Shown: piece by piece, positions 22,053 through 34,300 of the stretch
Numbering within the stretch: the stretch's first letter is position 1
Layout of the letters: every line of letters begins with the position of its first letter
Assembly: GCA_963930775.1 (NCBI GenBank)
Contig: OZ005689.1
Coordinates: forward strand, 11,625,079 to 11,689,078
Origin: Cliona cf. orientalis
Taxonomy: Eukaryota; Porifera; Demospongiae; Clionaida; Clionaidae
DNA length: 64,000 nucleotides
Direction of reading: 5' to 3'
The notes under the pieces: model-generated
What the model was told of the DNA's origin: nothing
The model's input: the letters and a program-made list of their open reading frames with translations, nothing else
Databases searched by the model: none
Position numbers and translations under genes: made by a program

Positions 22053-25000
22053 TGGCGACGGACGCGTCCGGCCTTCAAACGTGTCGCCTACTGCACATCA
22101 CTGACCGCACAAACAGACTTACCTTTCTCGTAGATACTGGTGCACAAGTAAGTGTCGTACCGCCTACTCGCACCGACCGTCTCAGGAAACAGGAAGGTTT
22201 CGCTCTCTCTGCAGTCAATGGGACAGCAATAGCGACATACGGCACACGCTCATTAACGCTCAAACTTGGTTTACGTAGGACTTTTCGTTGGATATTTATC
22301 ATCGCAGACGTGCAAAAACCCCTCCTGGGGGCCGACTTCCTGCACCACTTTGGCCTTCTAGTTGATATAGCTAACGGTAAACTAGTCGACAAACACACTA
22401 ATCTATCGATACATGGAATGCTTGTGCAGGACACACCTCCTTCGCTAACTATTCCCACCCACTTGGCCTCTCATGACTACTCGACCCTACTCTCGGAATT
22501 TCCCGAACTTACAAAAGTGCACAACTATGGGGATAGCACAGTCAAGCACGACATCACACATCATATCGCCACCTCCGGACCTCCAGTTTCTTGTCGAACC
22601 CGCCGACTATCCCCAGAAAAACTCCACATTGCTCGCAAGGAATTTGAGCACATGCTCGAGTTAGGTATCGTCCGTCCTTCTTCGAGTAGCTGGTCCTCTC
22701 CGCTGCACATGGTCCCCAAGAAAACTCAAGGAGACTGGAGACCTTGCGGAGATTACCGTGCTCTAAACCATGCCACGATCCCCGACCGTTACCCCATTCC
22801 TCACATACAGGATTTCTCCGCCTCTCTTCATGGGGCCAAGGTATTCTCAAAGATTGATTTGGTGAGAGCATATCATCAAATTCCCGTCGACCCCGCCGAT
22901 ATTCCCAAGACAGCTATCGCAACGCCATTTGGACTCTTCGAATTTGTGCGAATGCCATTTGGACTCAGAAATGCCGCACAGACATTTCAACGCTTTATGG
23001 ATCAGGTCCTGCGTGGTCTTGACTTCTGCTACGACTATATTGACGACGTATTGGTCGCTAGTTCCTTACCAGAGGAACACAAGCAACACCTCAGACAGGT
23101 TTTTCAGCGTCTACGTCACTACGGTATTATCATCAATCCACAGAAATGTGTTTTTGGTGCACCAAGCATCGAGTTTTTGGGGCACCTCGTCGACAGTGAT
23201 GGGATTCATCCGCTTCCAGCAAAAGTGCAGGCTATTGTAGCTTTCCCACAACCAAAGTCTCGCCGCCAGCTTCGCACATTCCTGGGTTTGGTCAATTTCT
23301 ATCATCGTTTTATACCCAGATGTGCCAAAATCGTCAAACCGCTCAACACGCTACTCTCTGGGGGACATGAGCACTTGTCATGGGATGATGCCACAACGCA
23401 GGCCTTCTCCGCTGTTAAGGAAGCCCTAGCATCCGCCACCTTGCTAGCCCACCCAAAACCACATGCTCTGACTAATGTCATGACCGATGCCTCCAACGCG
23501 GCCGTAGGTGCAGTGCTGCAGCAATATATTGACGGAAAATGGCAGCCCATCTCCTTTTTCTCTAAAAAGCTCCAACCAGCAGAAACTTGTTACAGCACGT
23601 TTGATCGGGAACTGTTGGCCATTTACCTTGCTATCAAGCACTTCCGATATTTTCTCGAGGGTCGTACATTTCATGTTCTCACGGACCACAAACCCCTCAT
23701 ATTCGCATTTCAAGCTCACCAAGACCGCTACACACCAAGACAATGTCGACATCTGGATTACATCTCGCAATTCACTACAGATCTACGTCACATTCGAGGT
23801 ATCGATAATTCTGTCGCTGACGCACTGTCACGCATTGAAGCCAATGCACTAACACAAAACTCCCTACCTGTTATCGATTTTCAGGTCATGGCAGAAGCGC
23901 AACGGAAGGATTCTGAACTCCAAACACTGTTGGCTAACCCAGGGACATCCTCTCTCCAAATGACCCAAATTACACTCCCTACTGGTGAGTTAACTCTTTA
24001 TTGTGATACTTCTACAGGGACTCCCAGACCTTTCGTCCCAGCACCTTTACGCAAGTTAATCTTCGATTCTCTCCACTCCCTATCACACCCTGGAATACGT
24101 GCTACCAGACACCTTGTCACCAGCAGATATGTTTGGCCGAAGGTCAACCAAGACGTCAATCGCTGGACCAAAGCCTGTACTCACTGTCAACGTATTAAGG
24201 TTACCAGACATACCAATGCTCCCATGATGATGTTCAAACCTCCGGATGCACGTTTTGATGTCGTACACATTGACCTTGTGGGACCCTTACCATCCTCCCA
24301 TGGCTATCAGTACCTCCTCACATGTGTTGACAGATTTACCCGATGGCCTGAGGCAATCCCCCTCACAGACATTACAGCCGAGTCTGTGGCCAGAGCGTTC
24401 GTTTTCGGATGGATTGCACGGTTCGGCGTACCCTCAACAGTTATCACAGATCGGGGTAGGCAATTCGAATCGAATCTATGGACACAACTGAGCTGCCTCT
24501 TTGGTATACACAGACAACGTACCACAGCGTACCACCCAGCCGCGAACGGCATGGTGGAACGTTTCCACCGGCAATTGAAATCCTCACTGAAGTGTTTTGC
24601 TAACCCCAACCTCTGGATTGATGCGCTACCACTTGTTCTGCTTGGAATTAGAACGACTCTGAAGGCTGACCTAAATTGCACATCAGCAGAACTGGTCTAT
24701 GGTGTCACTCTCAGATTACCAGGACAACTCCTTGTCCAACCACAAACGTCATCAACACTAAGTGACCCCTTATCATACGTCGATCACCTGAAAGAAGCTA
24801 TGCAGAGTGTGCCGTACCAGCCGACACGTACATGTACAAAACCGCAACACTCCACCTTTGTTCATAAAGATTTGCACACTTGCACTCATGTGTTTGTCAG
24901 ACGAGACGCACAGAAACCACCTCTACAACCAACTTACGATGGGCCTTTCAAGGTGATCGATCGCAAAGGAAGATTCTTCGTTGTCGCACTCAGTGGTAAT

Positions 25001-25204
25001 CGGCAAGACACAATCTCTATCGATCGCCTCAAACCGGCCTACCCTATGCATATGCCAGAAACATTCAATCATAGTCACTCTCACACACATCCCTCTCAAC
25101 ACGCTCCCTCTCACGATCACGTCACACAATTGTCACCCCCAGTTGTCCGAACCAGGTCTGGACGTACGGTTCAGTGGCCTGATCGTCTCGTTCAAACAAT
25201 GTAA
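21998..25204 (+). CDS. pol: Pol polyprotein of the Ty3/gypsy element (PR-RT-RNase H-IN)
   Basis: 1068 residues, uninterrupted. The order is protease, reverse transcriptase, RNase H, integrase, as in Ty3/gypsy. Protease: [14 protein letters not shown], with Asp at about residue 46. Reverse transcriptase: [26 protein letters not shown] and [11 protein letters not shown] (the YxDD box at about residues 346-352). RNase [15 protein letters not shown] (about 495) and TDHKPL. Integrase: an HHCC-type finger ([13 protein letters not shown], then CTHC), then [15 protein letters not shown] and GMVERFH, giving a D-35-E spacing for the last pair. A GPY/F-type module ([15 protein letters not shown]) follows at about 980. 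The frame is open from 21986, upstream of the first ATG, so the true N terminus may be a Gag-Pol fusion. All catalytic residues I can check are present, so activity is possible but unproven. Confidence 0.93.
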   Translation: MQIPMLLHSTVKRPGRPLMATDASGLQTCRLLHITDRTNRLTFLVDTGAQVSVVPPTRTDRLRKQEGFALSAVNGTAIATYGTRSLTLKLGLRRTFRWIFIIADVQKPLLGADFLHHFGLLVDIANGKLVDKHTNLSIHGMLVQDTPPSLTIPTHLASHDYSTLLSEFPELTKVHNYGDSTVKHDITHHIATSGPPVSCRTRRLSPEKLHIARKEFEHMLELGIVRPSSSSWSSPLHMVPKKTQGDWRPCGDYRALNHATIPDRYPIPHIQDFSASLHGAKVFSKIDLVRAYHQIPVDPADIPKTAIATPFGLFEFVRMPFGLRNAAQTFQRFMDQVLRGLDFCYDYIDDVLVASSLPEEHKQHLRQVFQRLRHYGIIINPQKCVFGAPSIEFLGHLVDSDGIHPLPAKVQAIVAFPQPKSRRQLRTFLGLVNFYHRFIPRCAKIVKPLNTLLSGGHEHLSWDDATTQAFSAVKEALASATLLAHPKPHALTNVMTDASNAAVGAVLQQYIDGKWQPISFFSKKLQPAETCYSTFDRELLAIYLAIKHFRYFLEGRTFHVLTDHKPLIFAFQAHQDRYTPRQCRHLDYISQFTTDLRHIRGIDNSVADALSRIEANALTQNSLPVIDFQVMAEAQRKDSELQTLLANPGTSSLQMTQITLPTGELTLYCDTSTGTPRPFVPAPLRKLIFDSLHSLSHPGIRATRHLVTSRYVWPKVNQDVNRWTKACTHCQRIKVTRHTNAPMMMFKPPDARFDVVHIDLVGPLPSSHGYQYLLTCVDRFTRWPEAIPLTDITAESVARAFVFGWIARFGVPSTVITDRGRQFESNLWTQLSCLFGIHRQRTTAYHPAANGMVERFHRQLKSSLKCFANPNLWIDALPLVLLGIRTTLKADLNCTSAELVYGVTLRLPGQLLVQPQTSSTLSDPLSYVDHLKEAMQSVPYQPTRTCTKPQHSTFVHKDLHTCTHVFVRRDAQKPPLQPTYDGPFKVIDRKGRFFVVALSGNRQDTISIDRLKPAYPMHMPETFNHSHSHTHPSQHAPSHDHVTQLSPPVVRTRSGRTVQWPDRLVQTM

Positions 25205-25283
25205 CTCATATGTCATCATATCATCATAACTATTATCATGCATGCATACTCGTTCATTATGCCATTCACTGGAGGGGGAGTTA

Positions 25284-25446
25284 TGTAGTGTATCACCACT
25301 TATTGATTTTTGTGATTATCTATTTGTGCGATTTTAATATAATTTTTGTCGACCATTACCAGATTACCTCGTGTGTTGTTAATTGTTCATGTCTGGTTGA
25401 AATAACTATTATCGTTGTAGTGTGAACGAGCTAATCGCTACTTACA
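25284..25446 (+). repeat. 3' LTR of the Ty3/gypsy element
   Basis: 163 bp, same ends as the 5' LTR with a single base difference. The polypurine tract lies three bases upstream. Confidence 0.95.
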
Positions 25447-26321
25447 ATCATATAGCACTCATGGCAGGAGGGTATTCAAATTTTTATGCTGTGCTGTAGT
25501 ATGAGCAACTGATAAGCAATGAGCTCAGGTAACTGATCAGGAAAGTAGATCCTGCACAAGCGTATTATAGGTACTGTACATGTGCACCCAAGTAGCAATG
25601 TCGGGAATCTGTCACTTTTTTACGCCGGTGAGTAGCTAGAATATGCTGATTCAGGCAGAATGACAAATGTGCTGGTAGAGGGGCCTGGGGAGGCTAAAAG
25701 TTAGTCTGGAAGTAAATCAGCCAAATCGAAATATTCGCGACTAATGATTTCTGAACTAGTTCCTGTGGTAACACGGGCGTTCCAGGGAATTAATTAGCCA
25801 ATGCATTTGATATTACACCTGGTGCGGTGGGAAGCTTAGAAGTGATGTTGACAGTACTGCTGATGGGAGAGGCTAGAAGGGTAGTGGTTATTGGTAAGCT
25901 GGAGACAATGGAGGGCAGGAGGAGAAGAGCTGTTGGGGGCGAGGGAAGTGTAGGCAAGCCCAGTGCAGATACCAGAGGTGGTGGTGGCGGCAATTAATGT
26001 GAGTGAGGGTATGCCTACATAACTAATGAGGAGTATGTCCAATAATAAATCCATAGTATTTTTGGGCAATAAGCTGCGTGTGCATGCATGATAAAATCAT
26101 TAAACAAGCCTATGTGTGAAGCAGACCCCTGCCAAGATGTGTGAAACAATCACTGTGGGAAATTGTGGATAACGCCTACATGGTATAGTCCAGGTGTAGG
26201 TGTAGGTGGGCTAGCGCTAAGTGCAGATGGGATATTGGAGTAGGCCAGAGCAGCTAGGGGCACAGCCCGCCATGGTAATAGCCTATTTGGGAGAGAATGG
26301 CATGAGGAGGGTGAAGTAGGG

Positions 26322-26560
26322 CAGAGCAGAGCAGCGCAGGGCAGAGCAGGGCAAAGCAGAGTAGGACAGGGCAGGGCAGGGCAGGGCAGGGCAGGGCAGG
26401 GCAGAGCAGAGCAGAGGAGAGCAGAGTAGGGCAGAGTAGGGCAGGAAAGGGCAGGGGAGAGCAAAGCAGGGCAGAGTAGGGCAGGGGAGAGCAAAGCAGG
26501 GCAGAGTAGGGCAGGGTAGGGCAGGGCAGGGCAGGGGAGAGCAGAGCAGGGCAGGACAGT
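26322..26560. repeat. GGGCA/GAGCA pentamer tandem repeat
   Basis: A degenerate tract of GGGCA and GAGCA units. It keeps several frames open on the minus strand as Cys-Pro-Ala-Leu repeats, which are not real proteins. Confidence 0.9.
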
Positions 26561-26802
26561 GATGAGGTAGTGAAAGGCGGCAGGGCAGGGACAATTGTGT
26601 AAGGCGTTGTCATTAATTATTAATAAGTGAGCAATGCTTGAAAAACAGTGCAACTGAGGTGGAAACTTGAATGCGGGGATGGCCAACGAATGGCAGCATA
26701 AGGAGAAGAGGCAGGGCAGTGCCGGAGCATAATATTATTGATAGGGCAGATGTAAAGCAGCTATGCACATACATGTAGCTGGTATTATTATGACTGTCTT
26801 AC

Positions 26803-27017
26803 CAGTGGATGCGGGCATGGGAGCGAGGCCAGAGCTTGCTGGGGTGGGACCTGTAGAAGATATTGGCCGAATACCGAGCTAGGGCTCTTTCGAGGGTGGC
26901 AATGCGATCGATGAGAGCGTCTGCTGGGGGATCGCGCGGTGTTGTGGTACCATCACCAGCTTCGGAGGTTGGCGGATCTGCGGGAGGAACTGGTGGGAGA
27001 TCGGGAGGATCGGCCAT
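26803..27017 (-). CDS. Candidate first coding exon (MADPPDLPP...)
   Basis: The minus-strand ATG at 27017 opens a 71-codon reading: a Pro-rich start, an acidic stretch, then ALIDRIATLERALARY, which looks like a short coiled coil. It ends at a good 5' splice site, CACTG then GTAAGAC, at 26803. It is richer in CpG than its surroundings. It could be the start of the gag-like ORF of the DIRS-type relic downstream on the same strand, or the first exon of an unrelated host gene. No following exon with matching phase was established. Confidence 0.4.
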
Positions 27018-27630
27018 GTTAGAAGGGCAGGGCAAACTTTTCCTCGGCGTTAGCTGGCAGAGCTTCTTCTTGCAACTTGATGGTGCCGCGTAAATTGCAC
27101 TTACTGGCAACTGACGTACCTAGCAGCTTAGCCATCAACTATCCACACCCAATAATTATGTCATGCGCATGCGTGTCTTTCTGTTCTACGCATGCGCAGC
27201 TGCAGTGCGAACTAGTACTCGTCGATTAACTGCGTTTAACTACATTAAACTCCATTTAATATCGCAATGATTTAAACAACGCGTTTTATTCCAATTGGTG
27301 CCCGCCCACGTTAGTATGCAAGAGCATTCAACACAAGGCGAGTGTACTTGAGAAAAAACAAGATCTGAACAGGAAGAATAGTTAGCTGGTGAGTCAGATG
27401 ACTTTAGATTCTTAAAATCATAATGTCTATGCATGGCAAACTTAGGAGCATTAGACTGGCAAGGCAGCTACTAAAAGCTTCATGATGTGCATGTCACTGC
27501 CAGTGGTGCTAGCAAACTCGCATTATTAAATTTCGCATTGCTAAGAAAAAGACTGAAAATTTAAAGAATCGCAATGTTTTATATACGCAAAAATTTCTAG
27601 CACTACGGTAATTATACGCATGCGTGAGGG
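27018..27630. other. No gene seen
   Basis: Intergenic sequence. The promoter of the minus-strand exon at 26803-27017 would be expected here. No clear motif was assigned. Confidence 0.35.
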
Positions 27631-27633
27631 TTA

Positions 27634-27889
27634 TGCACCTATCAATGTATTGCCCCACCTACCACCCCACTGGCAAAAGGTGGGGATTTGATCGTATTTG
27701 ACCGATAAACATGCCCCGGATCAGGGGGATTTGATCAATGTTTACAGATAATAGGGGGAAATATACAGTCTTAATGGGGGCATTTGATCCTAGAATTTGC
27801 TCCAGGGGTGAGGCAATTGACTTCACACAGGTCAAATCCCCCACCCTTGCCCGTGGGGTGGTACCTGGGGCAATACACTGATAGGTGCA
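27634..27889. mobile_element. Harbinger-like MITE, copy 3 (inverted)
   Basis: Same family as 554-829 in the other orientation. TTA lies on both sides (27631-27633 and 27890-27892). Confidence 0.85.
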
Positions 27890-28391
27890 TTATGAAGGTG
27901 GGGTCAGGGTGTGTCCAAAGTGTTCATTCAATTTCAAATTATCACTGTGTGTTTATGAAATTGTTAATAATTATTACATCTCCTACCGCCTATGCATTGG
28001 GGATAGCACGTATTTCTCCCACATAATATGTTCTACCTCTCCGATCGATGCTGATTCGAAGGAAGTACCAGCTGATACAGCGCGCACTGTCTGGGACTGC
28101 CAACCATTACCCTGCTGAAAATCGATAGCTCAGTCAGAGGAGCAACATCTCATCTTGAGCACCTTCACGCTATTGTGTACCCCGAGGTGCAAGTAGAAGA
28201 GAATATCATGAGCGATGGATTGCTAGTTTCTAAGTAAACACTTTGCATCAGCCAGCGTGTTGCAGTTTAGTACTTATAGCGAGGAATATTTCAATTCTAA
28301 ATTTAGTATCAGATCATTTCAGTGTCTGTGTGCGTTGCTTGCCCTCTTGGTATTGTAGTGCACTGAATTTATGTTGTTTGTTTCACTGTAG

Positions 28392-31300
28392 GCTGGGACA
28401 TGCAGCGATGATGTTTTGGGTGACTATATCAATGGGTATCTTACTGCCACTGATCACAATTACACGTCAGGCAAACACAAGTATAGCTGCCTAATTTTGT
28501 GTAGCTAATACTTCTTGCAGTACATTAAATATGGTTTGTACAGATTTTACCATAACACCATCTCAACAAGTGGTTGGAGTCGGTCAAGATGCTGTGTTCA
28601 GATGTCGTCATCCAAATACCCCATTCATTTCTTGGAGAATAAATGAATCAACTACAGTAGCTGAAGGAAATCCAGGTCCTCCTGGTATTACACCTAGCAA
28701 AAATTTGGGTCTATATGGGAGTGTGATTGATTTCACTCTGACTGTCATAGCTCAGCCTATCTACAATGGGACTGAAATTGTCTGTATAGCCATCTTTTCT
28801 GGTAATGTGCCTAACGAGGAAACAATAGCAGTTAATCTGACTATTCAAGGTACAGTAAGTGTCTTGAAACATTTTTACCTCTACATCAATATTTTATTTG
28901 CCTATAGGTCCGTTGAGTGTGGTGACTGATATTAAGAGAGACTCCTCCACTATCACTTGGGAGGCTCCATTTTCCCTGGACCTGACTGGTGTTGATCCAG
29001 ACATTGTCTACTGTGTGGAGGTGTACAACATCACTTGTGGAGTGGATGATCTGGTGGTTGGTGACTGTAATGTGACTGAGCCACGCTTTATTGACAACAG
29101 ACTAAAGCAAGGATACATTTATCGCATCACTATCACTCCAAGGAGTAATGGACAGGATGCTCAAAATGGAACAAACAACACCAAAGAAGGTAATACTACC
29201 TTGCTTGAAGCTCTCAATACAGTTACTTAGTCAGTTAGGGCTCTCTAGAGCATGTACGCGTGCACTGTATCTGCATTCTGCTATGCATAGAGATGAGAGC
29301 AGAGGCCTAGATGTAGATCTCAAGATCCTGTGATTTTTGTGCTAGCAGACAGATAGGCAAACAAACAGACTGACAAAACCAATTGCTTTACCTTTGCTGC
29401 AGATGCATAGCCTCATACCCAGGCCCTTCAAGAAGAGGAGAAAGGGCCTGGCAGGGGCGTAGCCAGGATTTATAGAAAGGGGGGGGGGGCTGAGTATAAA
29501 AAAGAAGTGCGCGCAAAGCGCGCAAAAACTTTCCGATTGACCACGCCCACTAATTATGTCACGTGACCATGGTTAATTGCTTGTTATTACATATACAGTA
29601 CAGTATACTAGTAATGCAATCGACCACACCCATCGTTTGACCTTTCGAACACTTGTATCTTGGAGTGGTAGCTGCCTAGCCTAAGCGCTTAGCAGCTGTC
29701 TGTCTGAACGAGCTTAAAATAGTAAGTATAGAAACTTAGTGTTTTATATCAATTTAGTTCTAAACTTATATAGTTTGTCATGCAGCTTCAGCTTGTCAGG
29801 CTAAGCTTTTGTACATCCATAGACAGTGGGCCCACTCACTGAGCCCACCATGGGAAGACAAAGGGGGGGCTCGAGCCCGCTGAGCCCTATGCTAGCTACG
29901 CCCCTGCCTGGTATACGCTGTGCAAGCATGTGCTGGGATCTCTATACCAACCAGTCGTATCGCCATAGTGACCATTCGTGCATTTCTGGGGTCTCTCGCA
30001 GGTTGTAGCTAGAAATCTTTTGTAGAGTGGTGGAAGTGTGGCAGCAACAGTACCATAAGAACAGGTATCACAGCATGCAGACACAGAGCAGTGACCACAG
30101 CAGTGTTATAATTAACAATGCTACATACATGTACTTGTGGTTCTATGCAAAGGCTCCTGTGGTGTGTACTTGTAATAATAATTGGCTGGCTGGTAGTAAT
30201 TAGTACTATATGTAGTGTAATTAACCCTCGGCGCATGCGCGAGGGTTACGGTAGTCGTTCTGTGTGTGTGTGTGTGTGTGTGTCTGTCTGTCTGTCTGTC
30301 TGTTACCACGCTAACTGCTACATACCTCGTTTGCGAGTCCAAATTTCGATGTTATAAGGTTCCTTATGGCGTTCCAAACTCATGATTTGTGTGGATTTTG
30401 TAGAGAACGCTTTGTTCGCTAGTTTTGGAGTCATTTGCTGATTCTAAGCTTCTTGACTTCTCCGATCTCGGCCAGCTAACTTTTCGAATAAATAGAATGC
30501 TGGGCGTGTCGTGCTATATACGGCATAGGCCTAATAGTTATAGGCATGCGCAAGGATTACGAAGGCGGGGTCAGGGGACATATGGATGAGATGTATTAAG
30601 TTGGCAAAAAACAGCAACCAGCAGCATTGAGCTGGGTTGGCCGAATGGACTAGGGCTATAGGGCTGGTGCTGGTGCAGAGGTGGTTATGGGTTCGAATCC
30701 CGCTTGATCTTCGAATTTTTTTTTTTTTTTCTTCCACTTGCAAAATGATTTTCTAAGCTTTTCAGTTGGTGGGCTAGTTTGCCAGTACTCAAAGCGCTAA
30801 ATTTTAGACACAGCCTAATATTATACAATCATCTTTATAGCTACCTGCATAGTACAATAATAATATTATCATTACTATAAATCTGACAGCGCCGAGGGTT
30901 TAGCACCAGTGGTGTTCATTATTATTGTAGCAGTTCTAGTAACTTTTGGTAGCAGTTAGCATAGCAACATACTTTTCAACCCCAATTTGTGGGATAGTTA
31001 GAGGTGATGGAGGTTCATTAGTATGTTAATGCATCAGTAGTAACTGCTACCAAATAGTTAGATGTTGGTTTCGTGCGGCTTTGCTGTTTCATAGAATAAT
31101 TATAATTATGCAAAATCAACATTTAACTATCATTAATTGCTGGGTTGTCTCTGCTTGCCCTGTTTTATCTGGAGTTCCGCTGGTTCATGACCAGAGTTAA
31201 GTGTTGGTGGAAGCGCCTGTGTGATAAGCTGGCTGCCGGACCTCTACCATGCACTGGGCTGGGGGCCCACAGAGATGAGTACTCTGGGATGCCGAGCGGG

Positions 31301-34300
31301 CCCTGCGTATTTGTTTGCTTGTCTGTTCGTCTATTTTTTTTTCTCCGCCGACAATAGTCGGCGTGATTAGCCCTGTGTGATGACGTTGGATGTGGGGGAA
31401 GTGGCGCCACTCCCCCTGGTTATTTGGACCCCAAGCCTTCTGCGTTAGGAGGCGCCGCTGGCGCACCCTACACACACCCACACACACGCACGCATGCATA
31501 TACACACACACACACACATACACACACACAACCATAATTATAACCATACAGGAGGAGGGAGGGCGGGGCAACGAACGATTCTCCGCGCTCTCTCTTCTTG
31601 ATGCTTCAGCTGAGTTAAGCTGGTAGCCAAGCCAAGATACCCATGGCCTGCAGTCAAGCAGCTTTAAGTAGGACGGGGTACTACCTGCAAGACCAGTTGC
31701 GACCTGCTAAGGGCCATGTATTGATATGGCGCCGTGTAATATGTTATAGCGCCGTGCTGGCCCTAGCGCGCGCAAGTCGCTTGGCGCACCTGCGCGCGCA
31801 GGGCAGGGGACTCCCCGACCAATTAACCTGCTTTAAATGTGGCCATTAAAACCTCATTAATTGTAGTATCAGGGTTGGATACATAGGGGGAGCGCACTGG
31901 GATCTCCCTGCTTCCCAGCTTGAGTCCCCCCCCCCCCCAGAATTCCATAATAATATATATTATGTAATATATACAGCACATGCAAATAATATGATTACAT
32001 ACACAAGCAAAAAGAAATCGTTTGTTATCACAGCATTATTGTATGATTTATTTACCATGGCAGCAGTGCATGTACATACAGAAATCATCCGTGAGATCGC
32101 CCCCCCCCCTCTCCCCCCCCCCCCCCCCCCCCCCCCCGTATATATGGCCCCAGGTAGGATAGAGCGGCGTGGCGCTGCTCTGGCTAGCATGCAGGGTAAC
32201 TACTCTTGAGCGCCAGACTACTAACTTACCCATACCCCAGATTATATCCATGGTGTATGTACATGTAATGGCACACAATTTATCTTATAGCCATGCACGA
32301 ATTATTAAATTTTAAGATGTACTGAAGTGAGTTGTTCTTTCCAGAAATGTTCACGTCATTGACTGATCCTAAGACGGGCATCATGTTCAGGAGTGGATCA
32401 ACAATGGTTAATGCGGTGATCCGTTTCAGAGATGATGTGAGTCATAATATGCATGGCCATAAGATTATCACAAATACATGCATTAATACAGGGTACTGGA
32501 GTTAAACCTGCTTCATATTTCCTAAATTTAACTTCTATTGATGGAACTGAAGAATTATCCAATACACCATTTGCAACGAGTTTTACACAAGACACAAATG
32601 CTAACAGCACAACTTTGACAACTAGTCAGCCTCTTCCATATCGAAGGCTGTGGAACTGTCAAATTTTAGCTCTCGGTTGCAGTGAACACCCAATCACAAA
32701 TTTATTTGAAATTAGTAAGTCCTCACCCTAGCTTATCCTAGTCTTTATCCTAACTAGTTATACATCGTCTCTTTATTTAGAATAATGTAGTTGTAACAAA
32801 TAATATTATTGTGATCTCATTGGTCACTCAGAGGTCTCTATATCTCATAGAGACCTACAAGTTTCATAGAGTCCTACAAGTATAGCCAAGGGCTAAGAAA
32901 GATGCTCAAGGCAACAGTGGCAAAGTTCTCATATTAACTACCATCGTTATAGTTGCTATATTCTAAATCAGAGCTATAGACCTTGTCCAATGGTCTCTAT
33001 GCTTTTAAGAGACTCGTAGACCTTTAGTAGCACCCTTGCTTCACTCGGGATGTTACAGTCTCAGAAAAACGCACAGAGACCTTGGACTCGGTCTCTTACT
33101 ATTATTAAATTTTATTGTCGTTAATTTTCTCCAGGTAGTCATGACTTTCAAAATGTCACTGTGAATTCTTCCAGGGCTGGAGGAATCAGTGTGACTGGTG
33201 ACTTCATCCCTGGCTCATCAGCCATTGGCATACTCATTGTGGTTTATTCAGCTGATGATGAATCCAATAGTACTATGATAAAGTACCACTTTGTGCATCG
33301 TTCTAATATATGTAGGACTGTTATGATGACTAATCTCCCTAATGGCCAATATGAAGTTGCAATTTTTGTGGTAGAAGGAAATGGATTACCTTTTAGCAGA
33401 AGTGCCACAAAACCAAGAAATGTATCACTTATTGAACGTAAGTTATACCGTATAGCTGGAAATGTTTGTGGTAATTAAATTTGGCGGTTGAGCCCAAAAT
33501 CGCTATTGCAAGAATATTAGCGGATTTAAATTTGGTGGTTCGGTACGGGATCACGATACTTATATACCGTAAAGTCTGGTTAATAAGCGCACATGCCTAT
33601 TAAGTGCATATTTTTTAATAAGCGCATGCTTCCTTCCTGTTGTTAAGTATTGTCTAATAAGCGCATGCGCCCAATAAAGACGACAACAGTATATTCACCG
33701 TTCGATCAAGAGTGTTCCATGCTCTATATGGCTAGAACTAATTTACCAACCTATTTTTGGATAGCCAGCTGCACGAGATCGGCTAAACTCAACACTGTGA
33801 TGTTCCACTGAGACGGATTCGGACTCTTGACCTTGACTTCGAAGCTAGTCTCGCCAAAGAAGTCGGCTATTTTTCCACGGTTTTCTTCGAGTGATGGCTT
33901 CCGATCATACCGTCATGAATTAATACAGAGCTTATTCCAAGAATCGCTGTGTTCATAACTTGCTAGCTTTGTGATCGATCGTTCGAACGTGCTGGCAGTG
34001 GGCGGGGCCAAAACTTCACTCTCTATTAAGTGCACATCGTCTAATAGGCGCATGTTTCCTTACCACCAAGAGTGATAAGCACATGCGCTTATTAATCAGA
34101 CTTTACGGTATGCGAATAGGAAATTTTGGTGAATTTCAATTTTGCGGTTGTAATATAGACCACCAAACCGCCAAATTTCCGGCTGTACGGTATATTATTA
34201 TCACGATAATGTGGAGTATCATAATTACGTATAGGTGGTGATGCTCAATCTGTCTTTGAGTATCAGGTCCATCCCACCTCAACTGGTATCTGTGTCAACT

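Larger units (their letters stand above)
21021..25446 (+). mobile_element. Ty3/gypsy LTR retrotransposon, nearly intact
   Basis: Complete structure: 5' LTR, primer-binding site, gag, pol, polypurine tract GGAGGGGGAG (25271-25280) and 3' LTR, all on the plus strand, with an ATCA duplication. Both ORFs are open over their full length and the LTRs are 162/163 identical. There is no envelope-type ORF and no chromodomain. It inserted into the DIRS-like relic: the minus-strand reading on the two sides joins in frame across the target site. Confidence 0.92.
25451..27017 (-). pseudogene. DIRS-like retroelement, 5' (gag-like) part
   Basis: Minus-strand relic continuing the 18960-21016 element. Near 25545-25500 the reverse strand encodes FPDQLPELIAYQLLI, and after the site of the gypsy insertion LYDVQWAASK. 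Together these match the conserved block of the gag-like ORF in sponge DIRS-type elements as I remember it. The reading then contains stops. The part at 25790-26070 is low-complexity Pro/Ser/Leu sequence. The 5' end is probably the GC-rich exon at 26803-27017. Confidence 0.45.

Noticed and set aside
22075-24681. Minus-strand and alternate-frame ORFs inside pol
   Set aside because: Shadows of the 1068-residue Pol reading frame.
26150-26686. Pro/Cys/Ala/Leu-rich open frames on the minus strand
   Set aside because: They are translations of a GGGCA/GAGCA microsatellite, open in all three minus frames.
28243-28494. 83-codon ORF ending in a signal-peptide-like stretch
   Set aside because: The start lies in non-coding sequence before a good acceptor site at 28391, and that part is not conserved before paralog B. 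Only the part after the acceptor is used in the gene model.
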